The position numbers were made by a program, and so were the translations under genes. From an uncultured Prevotella sp. (GTDB lineage: Bacteria > Bacteroidota > Bacteroidia > Bacteroidales > Bacteroidaceae), in NCBI GenBank assembly GCA_900544825.1, contig UQWP01000003.1, forward strand, positions 27,124-91,123: DNA of 64,000 nt, given 5' to 3'. The notes beneath the pieces were generated by a model. It was given only the letters and a program-made list of their open reading frames with translations. It was not told where the DNA came from and searched no databases. This document shows, piece by piece, positions 42,291 to 49,545 of the stretch (position 1 is its first letter; every line of letters starts with the position of its first letter).

Positions 42291-42932
42291 TTATTTCTTC
42301 TTGATACCCTTATAGGCAATAAAGGCTACGATGACTACAGCCAATGCTAAGATGACATAACCTATTTCGTGGCTATACTGTACAGCCTGCTGATAAACGT
42401 CATGGGTTGTCTTATAGTCGGTGTATTCGTAGATACCCCAACCGATGGCTGCCAATACGGTGTTCCATATGCCTGCACCGATAGTGGTGTAGAGCAGGAA
42501 CTTGCCTACGTGCATTCCAGCCAATCCTGCTGGAATACTGATGAGCTGGCGAACAGCTGGTACCAATCTTCCAAAAATGGTAGAGGCAGCACCATGCTTG
42601 CGGAAATACTCCTCAGCTACTTCCACCTTCTGGCGGTCGATCAGGCACATGTGGCCGATTCGGCTGTCAGCAAAGCGGTAGATGATAGGGCGACCTACCC
42701 ATTTAGCCAAATAGTAGTTGATGAGTGCACCGAGGTCTGCACCGATAGTAGCAAACACGATGACCAGGATAAATGACATCCCACTGTTTGGGTCCATAGC
42801 CTTCCAGGCTGCTGGTGGAACTACTACCTCTGATGGAAAAGGTATAAACGAACTTTCGATGGTCATGAAAAGGGTAACCACCCAATAGTTCAAGTTATCC
42901 AGAATCCAAAGAAAAAGATCTGCTGTATTCAT
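42291..42932 (-). CDS. DedA family membrane protein
   Basis: 213 residues, polytopic, of the DedA/SNARE-associated family. Motifs: MTIESSFIPFPSEVV near residue 25 with the re-entrant-loop Glu and Pro, GADLGALINYYLAKWVGRP, then FGRLVPAVRQLISIPAGLAGM with the conserved arginines. Family members act as undecaprenyl-phosphate or phospholipid translocases and support membrane-potential homeostasis. It lies 88 bp after glnS on the minus strand, separated by a hairpin. Confidence 0.92.
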   Translation of the reverse strand: MNTADLFLWILDNLNYWVVTLFMTIESSFIPFPSEVVVPPAAWKAMDPNSGMSFILVIVFATIGADLGALINYYLAKWVGRPIIYRFADSRIGHMCLIDRQKVEVAEEYFRKHGAASTIFGRLVPAVRQLISIPAGLAGMHVGKFLLYTTIGAGIWNTVLAAIGWGIYEYTDYKTTHDVYQQAVQYSHEIGYVILALAVVIVAFIAYKGIKKK

Positions 42933-42970
42933 AATTATGCTTGTATTTAAATAATATCTATTGAATGATT

Positions 42971-43002
42971 AGGAGTTAAGAGATATAAAGCTCTTAACTC
43001 CT
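42971..43002 (-). terminator. Hairpin after glnS
   Basis: Perfect 12-bp stem AGGAGTTAAGAG (42971-42982) / CTCTTAACTCCT (42991-43002), 8-nt loop. No strong T-run on the minus strand. Confidence 0.6.
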
Positions 43003-43020
43003 GATTTCATATCTCAGCAC

Positions 43021-44739
43021 TTATTTATTCTGCTTTGCCCAGGTATCCTTCAAGCCCACAGTCTTGTTGAATACTGGCTTCTCGTCTGTTGTGTCGAGGT
43101 CTGCCATAAAGTAACCGATGCGCTGGAACTGGAGATACTCTCCTGGCTTCTTGGTTGCTGCATACTCCTCTACATAGCACTCCTTGAAATCGTGGAAGCT
43201 CTCTGGGTTGAGTAATTCACGGAAGTCGCGCTCGTCAGCAGATGGGTTCTCGATAGCGAAGAGACGGTCGTACTCACGAACTTCTGCCTTTACGCAGTGG
43301 TCGGCAGATACCCAGTGAAGAGTACCTTTCACCTTGCGGTTGGCACCTTCCATTCCGCTCTTGCTGATAGGGTCGTATTCTGCCTGAATCTCAGTGATGA
43401 CACCGTTCTCGTCCTTGGTGCAGCCAGTACACTTCACGATATAAGCGTTCTTCAGGCGAACTTCCTTTCCAGGAGTCATACGGAAGAACTTCTTTGGAGC
43501 ATCCTCCATAAAGTCGGCACGCTCAATCCAGAGGTTCTTTGAGAAGGTGATGGTATGTGTGCCATCTGCCTCGTTCTCTGGGTTGTTGATTGCCTCCATC
43601 TCCTCGCTCTCACCCTCAGGATAGTTGGTGATGACGAGTTTCACTGGGTCGAGTACGGCACTTACACGGCAAGCCTTCTTGTTCAAGTCCTCACGAACTG
43701 AAGCCTCCAGAAGAGCCATGTCGTTGAGGGCATCGAACTTGGTGTAACCGATGCTGTCGATGAACATACGGATACTCTCTGGTGAATAACCGCGGCGACG
43801 CATACCGCAAAGTGTAGGCATACGAGGATCGTCCCATCCGTTTACCAGGTGCTCATCTACCAGAGTATGGAGCTTACGCTTACTCATTACTGTATAAGTG
43901 AGGTTCAAGCGGTTGAACTCAATCTGGCGAGGACGGTTATCGTTCAATACGTCATCGCTGCCATCCATCTCCTTCAGGAAGTCAACAAACTTGTCGTAGA
44001 GAGGACGGTGAGGAACGAACTCCAAGGTACAGATAGAGTGGGTAACACCCTCGAAATAGTCGCTCTGTCCGTGTGCGAAGTCGTACATTGGATAAGCGTG
44101 CCACTTAGTACCTGTACGGTGGTGAGGAGTCTGGATGATGCGGTACATGATTGGGTCGCGGAAGTGCATGTTTGGATTAGCCATGTCAAGCTTCGCACGA
44201 AGTACCATACTTCCTTCTACAGCCTCAGGAGTGTTCATCTTCTCAAAGAGAGCAAGGTTCTCCTCAACAGGACGGTCGCGATATGGGCTGGCAGTACCAG
44301 GGGTAGTAGGAGTACCCTTCTGAGCTGCAATTTCCTCAGCAGTCTGCTCATCGATATAAGCATGTCCCTTCTTGATCATCCATACAGCAAACTCCCACAA
44401 CTTCTCGAAGTAGTCGGAAGCATAATAGATGTTGCCCCACTTAAAGCCGAGCCACTGGATGTCTTGGAGGATATTTTCTACGTATTCGTTGTTTTCCTTA
44501 CTTGGGTTGGTGTCATCAAATCTAAGGTTGCAGACACCCTTGTATTTTTCGGCTACACCGAAGTCCATGCAGATGGCCTTGGCGTGACCGATGTGAAGGT
44601 AGCCGTTAGGCTCTGGTGGGAAACGGGTCTGGATTCGACCAGCGTTCTTACCTTCCTTGAGGTCTTCCTCAACCAACTGTTCTACGAAAGAGATGCTCTT
44701 TGTTTTCTCCTCGATTTTGTTTTCATCATTCATTGCCAT
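43021..44739 (-). CDS. glnS: Glutaminyl-tRNA synthetase
   Basis: Class I synthetase, 572 residues, that charges tRNA-Gln directly. HIGH motif in GYLHIGHAKAI near residue 50, KMSKS as VMSKRKL near 290, RFPPEPNGYLHIG at the start of the Rossmann fold, and two C-terminal anticodon beta-barrels ending in FNKTVGLKDTWAK. GlnRS is a gene of eukaryotic origin found in Bacteroidetes and gamma-proteobacteria. A start two codons later (MNDENK) is possible. TATCTTTG at 44804-44797 on the minus strand is a good -7 box. Confidence 0.97.
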   Translation of the reverse strand: MAMNDENKIEEKTKSISFVEQLVEEDLKEGKNAGRIQTRFPPEPNGYLHIGHAKAICMDFGVAEKYKGVCNLRFDDTNPSKENNEYVENILQDIQWLGFKWGNIYYASDYFEKLWEFAVWMIKKGHAYIDEQTAEEIAAQKGTPTTPGTASPYRDRPVEENLALFEKMNTPEAVEGSMVLRAKLDMANPNMHFRDPIMYRIIQTPHHRTGTKWHAYPMYDFAHGQSDYFEGVTHSICTLEFVPHRPLYDKFVDFLKEMDGSDDVLNDNRPRQIEFNRLNLTYTVMSKRKLHTLVDEHLVNGWDDPRMPTLCGMRRRGYSPESIRMFIDSIGYTKFDALNDMALLEASVREDLNKKACRVSAVLDPVKLVITNYPEGESEEMEAINNPENEADGTHTITFSKNLWIERADFMEDAPKKFFRMTPGKEVRLKNAYIVKCTGCTKDENGVITEIQAEYDPISKSGMEGANRKVKGTLHWVSADHCVKAEVREYDRLFAIENPSADERDFRELLNPESFHDFKECYVEEYAATKKPGEYLQFQRIGYFMADLDTTDEKPVFNKTVGLKDTWAKQNK

Positions 44740-44796
44740 ATTCTATAGAATTACTTTATTATTTTCTAAAACCAGTATTTTTCTCGTTTGATGGTG

Positions 44797-44804
44797 CAAA
44801 GATA
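44797..44804 (-). promoter_or_regulatory. -7 box of glnS
   Basis: TATCTTTG on the minus strand followed by C, about 58 nt before the start. No TTTG -33 at the expected distance. Confidence 0.6.
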
Positions 44805-44917
44805 CAAATTTTATTATAAGTACGGAAATTCTTAGGCTCGAAATTTAACAAGAAATGTAGGAAAGTAAGAAAATATCTTTTCTGAGGGGGAAAATATAGT
44901 GAATAACAGTTAAAGAA

Positions 44918-44944
44918 AGCGCCCCCACGGGGTGTGGAGGCGCT
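44918..44944 (-). terminator. Terminator of small lipoprotein gene
   Basis: GC-rich hairpin: AGCGCC with CCAC (from 44918) pairs with GTGG and GGCGCT (ending 44944), with one mismatch; on the minus strand it is followed by TTTCTTT. Confidence 0.75.
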
Positions 44945-44977
44945 CAGCTTATGATGAATATGTATCAGATGGCAGAA

Positions 44978-45370
44978 TTACTTCTTAGCTTCAACTGCCT
45001 TTCTGTAAGTCTCGTTCTTGACGATGAGAGTTCCTTCTTCTGTATCAACAGATACCATATCCTTTACTTCTGCATCGAGACCCTTGCGGATGAGGTTGAT
45101 GTTGGCAGAAGGACCCTGTGGCTTGATATCCATATCCCACTTGAAGTAGTCCTTGTCAAGACCTGTGGTCTTTACTGTAAAGTCTGCGTTGACAGTAATG
45201 ATACGCTTGCCGTCAGCACTCTTGTATTCACCGGCAACAGCCTGCTGGAATGCTGAGTCTGTAACCACTTCTTCAACATGAGCTGCAGGGGCTGCAGCTG
45301 GTTTCTTCTCTGTGCATGCTGTGAAGGCAAGCATACCCATGGCAATAGCCATCAATGTAAGTTTCTTCAT
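44978..45370 (-). CDS. Small lipoprotein, unknown
   Basis: 130 residues. Signal peptide with lipobox (AFTAC, Cys19), an Ala/Pro-rich linker (KKPAAAPAAHVEE), then a beta-rich domain (VAGEYKSADGKRIITVNADF, TLIVKNETYRKAVEAKK). The pattern 'GEYKSADGKRIITVN' is faintly like the NlpE N-terminal fold, but this is not secure. It is followed by its own terminator and preceded on the same strand by a PAP2 gene 49 bp away. Confidence 0.75.
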   Translation of the reverse strand: MKKLTLMAIAMGMLAFTACTEKKPAAAPAAHVEEVVTDSAFQQAVAGEYKSADGKRIITVNADFTVKTTGLDKDYFKWDMDIKPQGPSANINLIRKGLDAEVKDMVSVDTEEGTLIVKNETYRKAVEAKK

Positions 45371-45419
45371 AATCTTGATCTTTTAATTATTGATGTTTTG
45401 AAAATATTACTTTCTTCCT

Positions 45420-46109
45420 TTAGAATGTGAAAAGCATGATCAGACTTGTTGCAAACATGGTTGCTATGCTGATCAGTCCTACTGATATGGGGAGATAATT
45501 ATACTGGATGTTTTTCTTCCCGTCCAGAAACTCCTGGGTGTATGATCTTGCCCAACGGTTATAGGCATAGAATACAATCGATGCCATAACGAAGCCAATA
45601 AGAACTCCAACCAGCAGGTCACCAGGATAATGTACTCCCAGATAGGCACGAGAATATGTTACCAGTGTAGCCCATAGCGCCAGGAATATACTCAGCTTTC
45701 TGTTTCTTACCAGATACATGGCGAAGAAGGCAACTCCCCACGAGTTGGCTGAGTGGGAGGAAGGAAATCCGTATCTGCCTCCCCGGTATCCGTCAACCAC
45801 GTGCACCATACTGGATATGGAGTTGTCCAGGTTGCTTGGGCGGAGGCGTCCCACCAATGGCTTGAGTAAGCCTGATGCAGTCTGGTCACAGAGCAATACG
45901 AGGAGCGCTATTGCTAGAATAGTGACTATCGTTACCTTCCAGTGGAAATTCTTTATCATCACGAAGATGAACGCTGCATAAAATGGAATCCAAGTGAATC
46001 GGTTGCTCACCAAAACCATGAAGTAATCAAATAGTTCACAGTGCATACCATTGATAAACAGAAATATCGCTGTGTCTATCTGTTCCAGATAATGAATGAG
46101 TTCTAGCAT
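45420..46109 (-). CDS. PAP2-family phosphatase
   Basis: 229 residues with five or six membrane segments. The three acid-phosphatase motifs are complete: KPLVGRLRP (Lys/Arg), GFPSSHSANS (the usual PSGH with Ser for Gly) and SRAYLGVHYPGDLLVG (Arg, His, Asp). The active site would face the periplasm. Family members dephosphorylate undecaprenyl pyrophosphate, lipid A or phosphatidic acid/phosphatidylglycerophosphate. Its neighbour is an LTA-synthase-like sulfatase 60 bp upstream, so both may act on envelope lipids. Confidence 0.9.
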   Translation of the reverse strand: MLELIHYLEQIDTAIFLFINGMHCELFDYFMVLVSNRFTWIPFYAAFIFVMIKNFHWKVTIVTILAIALLVLLCDQTASGLLKPLVGRLRPSNLDNSISSMVHVVDGYRGGRYGFPSSHSANSWGVAFFAMYLVRNRKLSIFLALWATLVTYSRAYLGVHYPGDLLVGVLIGFVMASIVFYAYNRWARSYTQEFLDGKKNIQYNYLPISVGLISIATMFATSLIMLFTF

Positions 46110-46169
46110 AGTTGCTTTTACTATTTTTGTTGATATTGATATTCTCGTTTTACTATTATATAATGTAAT

Positions 46170-48077
46170 CTATTTCCTTGCCAGGTCATCATATAGCTTC
46201 TGGAGATAGGCTTGACCTCGCTTCAGGTTAAAACCTTTTTCTCCCTTGTCATATACAATTCGCTTGGCTCTGTTGTCGTAGATCAGTGAATTCTCTTCTG
46301 AAACAATGCCAAAGGCATCGTTCACTGCAAAGAATGCGAATTTAGGAGTGGCATCGCTCATCATATTCTTGCTGAAAGTGAATTCCCTGTGCTCTACTCC
46401 CAGCTGGCCGAGCAGGGTGGCAGCAATGTCATGTTGTGAACCGATGATACCTACTTTCATAGGGCGTGAGATGGCTCCACCTGCCAGGATGAGTGGAATC
46501 TGATAACGGCTGCGGTCGTGGTCGTTCAGATTTTCCTTGTAACCTCCCACATGGTCTGGTACAAACACGATAAGCGTATTCTTCCATCTAGGCAGTTTGC
46601 GGTATTCCCTCACGATGGCACCCATAACGCTGTCGGTGTAGGCGAAAGCATTCAAACGCTTGTCTTTCAGTCTGTGATAAGGCACTTCGAAAGGCTCGTG
46701 GCTGCTGGAAGTCTGGAATATTCTCAGCATAGGGCGCTTCTCATTCTGCTGTGCCTTGATATCTTCCATCATTCTGGCTGCTACGATGTGGTCTGGCACA
46801 CCCCATTTGCTCAACTTGTCTTCTATCGGGAAGTTGGCATCAGAAATGATATGCTGGTAACCCTGAGAAACAAGATAGGAGCGCATATTGCAGAAATCTG
46901 CATCTCCACCATAATAATAGGTGGTCTTGTAATTCTTATACTTTGCCAGGTTGCGGGCTATGGATGGCAACTGGCTCGTCTTGCGTGGATAGCGCATGAT
47001 GCTGGTTGTGGGCTGTGCAGGATAACCGCTCAGGATGGAAACCATGCCTCTGTCCGTGCGGAAGCTGTTGGCATAGAATCTTGTGAAGAGGATACTCTGC
47101 TGGGCGATGGAGTCCAGGCATACGGCTACATCCTTGTATGAACCCATGGATGGCAGGATGTCGCTGGCAAAACTTTCCATGATGACAAAGAGAATATCAG
47201 GGGTTCCTTTCTTGAAGGTTGCCTCATTGAGCAAAGGATAGGTATTCTCATCGCTTGTACTTGTCATCGTAGCGAATATCTTATCAGCCTCTTTATCTTT
47301 CATGAAGCGATACTGTGAGGCGAAGTCCTCCTGGTGAGTAATCGATTCCAGAAGGCTGAACAGCGGATTCACGGCAGAGTGGTTCAGATAGGCATTCTGA
47401 CTGTAGTATGCCTGTCCCGTATTCATCGTTGAAACGGTGATGCCGCCTCTGATAGGCAGGAAGAGTAAGCCTGTGAGGAGGAGGAGAATGATGGAGGTAC
47501 GACCACGATGGCGGTCGAAGTCATCGAATCGATTTCTTTTACCACTTCCGAATCCTCCATATCTATAACCGTAGCGACTGTATCGCTGGCGTTTCTCGCC
47601 TCGCATCCGTAATGTGAACCAAACTCCAACGGTCAGAGCAATCAATATGACAATTGAAAGAATCACTTGCCAGATGCTTACACTGGCGATGGCATCAGCC
47701 GGTGAAGTGAAGAAGTAGAAGAGCGGTGTACTGTCCAATGGATACTTCCAGTATGGATAAAGACTTGCGTTAAGCACGAAACTGCAAGTGATGAAGAGTG
47801 AGGCAATTATGAAGTAGATGTTCATAATTGGTTTAACCAGGTCTCTTTTCAGCCATACCACGGCAATGGAAAGTAAACCTGGAATTACAGATAAGTACCC
47901 CGCCATCGATAAATCGAGTGGAAGTCCATGCCAGATAACAGCAGGCAACTCCGTGAAGATATTATCGACAGGTTGTGTGGCAGAACCCTTTTCCAGAAAG
48001 AGGAATAGCGGCTTCTGCAAAACAAACAATACTACAAACGTAGCATAAGTCTTAACAAACCATATAATTTGCTTCAT
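46170..48077 (-). CDS. LTA synthase-like membrane sulfatase
   Basis: 635 residues. Five membrane segments in the first 230 residues are followed by a periplasmic sulfatase/phosphoethanolamine-transferase-like domain (about 290-600) with DILFVIMESFASDIL (metal ligands), the nucleophile region FRTDRGMVSILSGYPAQP (catalytic Thr), TYYYGGDADFCN and FVPDHVGG. Such enzymes transfer phosphoglycerol or phosphoethanolamine to lipids or glycans. Odd feature: the loop between the fourth and fifth membrane helices is very basic and Gly/Tyr-rich (QRYSRYGYRYGGFGSGKRNR), about 35 residues. Substrate unknown. Confidence 0.88.
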   Translation of the reverse strand: MKQIIWFVKTYATFVVLFVLQKPLFLFLEKGSATQPVDNIFTELPAVIWHGLPLDLSMAGYLSVIPGLLSIAVVWLKRDLVKPIMNIYFIIASLFITCSFVLNASLYPYWKYPLDSTPLFYFFTSPADAIASVSIWQVILSIVILIALTVGVWFTLRMRGEKRQRYSRYGYRYGGFGSGKRNRFDDFDRHRGRTSIILLLLTGLLFLPIRGGITVSTMNTGQAYYSQNAYLNHSAVNPLFSLLESITHQEDFASQYRFMKDKEADKIFATMTSTSDENTYPLLNEATFKKGTPDILFVIMESFASDILPSMGSYKDVAVCLDSIAQQSILFTRFYANSFRTDRGMVSILSGYPAQPTTSIMRYPRKTSQLPSIARNLAKYKNYKTTYYYGGDADFCNMRSYLVSQGYQHIISDANFPIEDKLSKWGVPDHIVAARMMEDIKAQQNEKRPMLRIFQTSSSHEPFEVPYHRLKDKRLNAFAYTDSVMGAIVREYRKLPRWKNTLIVFVPDHVGGYKENLNDHDRSRYQIPLILAGGAISRPMKVGIIGSQHDIAATLLGQLGVEHREFTFSKNMMSDATPKFAFFAVNDAFGIVSEENSLIYDNRAKRIVYDKGEKGFNLKRGQAYLQKLYDDLARK

Positions 48078-48208
48078 ACGAACGTTGAACTTTTCTATAT
48101 TTAATGTTTAAAATTTCTATATTAATAATGTATTTGTATGCAAAATTAGGAATAATTTTTGAGATAGACAATTATTTTGATAGTTTTTTTCAAAAAAGTG
48201 CCAAAAAA

Positions 48209-48240
48209 TTTGGTAGTTTAATATTTTTGCCGTACCTTTG
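48209..48240 (+). promoter_or_regulatory. Promoter of AraC-type HTH gene
   Basis: TTTG (48209-48212), 20 nt, TACCTTTG (48233-48240), 22 nt before the ATG at 48263. It shows that an upstream in-frame ATG at 48104 is not used. Confidence 0.82.
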
Positions 48241-48262
48241 TTGTATTAATTTATTACGCATT

Positions 48263-48682
48263 ATGGCTAAGTATAACATTCAACCCAAAAAAGAGAAGTC
48301 AGCGAGATATCAAACCTTGCTGAGTGAGGAGACTAAAGACCGCCTCCGTGATGAGATTATCCGTCTGATTGTAACGGAGAGAAAATACAAGGATCCTGAG
48401 TACAACTCTAAAAAGTTGGCTGAGGACCTGAGCACTAACTCTCGTTATATTTCAGCAGTGTGTGCAACTCGATTCCACAAGAATTATTCAGAGTTGGTTA
48501 ACGACTATCGTGTGAACGATGCTATGTCGCTGCTCACAGATAAGCGCTACGCAAAGATGAGCGTGGAAGATATCAGTGAGATGGCTGGATTCAGCACTCG
48601 TCAAAGTTTCTATGCAAACTTTTACAAGCGTCTGGGCATAACTCCACGTCAGTATCGCCTCGAACATTCACAGCATAAGTAA
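48263..48682 (+). CDS. Stand-alone AraC-type HTH regulator
   Basis: 139 residues from MAKYNIQPKKEK. It has only a DNA-binding part: a first helix-turn-helix (about 45-90: SKKLAEDLSTNSRYISAV, FSELVNDYR-like NYSELVNDYRVNDAM) and the second AraC motif (about 95-135: SVEDISEMAGFSTRQSFYANF, KRLGITPRQYR). No effector or membrane domain is present. Such single-domain members act as small transcription regulators. It has a clear promoter and is followed by a terminator shared with the sigma-70 gene. Confidence 0.88.
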   Translation: MAKYNIQPKKEKSARYQTLLSEETKDRLRDEIIRLIVTERKYKDPEYNSKKLAEDLSTNSRYISAVCATRFHKNYSELVNDYRVNDAMSLLTDKRYAKMSVEDISEMAGFSTRQSFYANFYKRLGITPRQYRLEHSQHK

Positions 48683-48713
48683 CTGCGTCTTATAGAAGCA
48701 ATACCGCTCATAT

Positions 48714-48758
48714 AAAAATGGCTGTACAGAATCGTTTCTTGTACAGCCATTTTTATTT
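48714..48758. terminator. Bidirectional terminator, HTH gene / sigma-70 gene
   Basis: Perfect 15-bp stem AAAAATGGCTGTACA (48714-48728) / TGTACAGCCATTTTT (48740-48754), 11-nt loop, T-runs both ways. Confidence 0.92.
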
Positions 48759-49375
48759 TATTTTCTAAGAAAATGCTTGAGCACCTTGCTGGTTGTATTC
48801 TTCGAGATCTGACGTATCGCCTTGTCTCTGATCTGGCGTACACGCTCTCGCTTCAGCTGCAGGTCTTCTGCAATTTCGGCCAGTGTTTCATGTGCCATTC
48901 CTATACCATAGAACTTAGAGATGACTATGCGGTCGCGTTCTTCCAGTTCTCCAATGCAACGTTCCAAGTCGTTGAGCATCTGGGTGAAGGCAGTATTGTC
49001 GTCTGCCGGCTGGGCATCCTTGTTGATAAGGATGTCGAGTAGGGTGTACTTGTTTCCCTCACTGATAGGGGCATCGATGGAAACAGCTTTTGCAGCATTG
49101 CGTGGAGCATACTTTTTCTGATCCTTTGGTACACGATAGAGTGCTGCCTGCTTGTCGATGGTCTGCTGCATCGCCTTGCGGATGAAAGGGGATGCATAAG
49201 CCACAAACTGCGAACCGCGTTCGGCATCGTATTTTTGAGCAGCCGTGAGCATAGCCAAAGTTCCTTCGCTAACCAAGTCATCGAAGTCAACACCATTACC
49301 ACGATAGTGGTTGGCTACCGATTTTACGTAGTTGATGTTATCGCTTACCAACTTATTGATTTCTTTCTCTGTCAT
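48758..49375 (-). CDS. Short sigma-70 family factor
   Basis: 205 residues, shorter than the Bacteroidetes primary sigma factor (about 286). Region 2 is well preserved (DNINYVKSVANHYRGNGVDFDDLVSEG, in blocks VDFDDLVSEGTLAML and FVAYASPFIRKAMQQTI), region 3 is reduced to a poorly conserved link of about 60 residues (APRNAAKAVSIDAPISEG), and region 4 is complete (LEERDRIVISKFYGIG, TLAEIAEDLQLKRERVRQIRDKAI). It is thus a primary-like alternative sigma. It has a good consensus promoter, so it is expressed by the housekeeping factor. Confidence 0.9.
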   Translation of the reverse strand: MTEKEINKLVSDNINYVKSVANHYRGNGVDFDDLVSEGTLAMLTAAQKYDAERGSQFVAYASPFIRKAMQQTIDKQAALYRVPKDQKKYAPRNAAKAVSIDAPISEGNKYTLLDILINKDAQPADDNTAFTQMLNDLERCIGELEERDRIVISKFYGIGMAHETLAEIAEDLQLKRERVRQIRDKAIRQISKNTTSKVLKHFLRK

Positions 49376-49472
49376 ATCTCCTTTGGGTCTTTTAATTCAT
49401 GAATGATGTTTATGATGCAATTTTCTGCCGAGAGAAACCCTTGCGTGATTGCGTAGTGTGCTCTCTCTACTG

Positions 49473-49504
49473 CAAAAATACAGAGAAATATTTGAAGAAA
49501 CAAA
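49473..49504 (-). promoter_or_regulatory. Promoter of sigma-70 gene
   Basis: On the minus strand TTTG (49504-49501), 20 nt, TATTTTTG (49480-49473) followed by C. Leader about 95 nt. Confidence 0.78.
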
Positions 49505-49545
49505 TTTTGCTCCCAAATATTTCTCATTTTAACATTCTGCAATCC

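Noticed and set aside
48104..48262. N-terminal extension of the AraC-type HTH gene
   Set aside because: A consensus promoter lies between this ATG and the one at 48263, so the extension is not transcribed from it.
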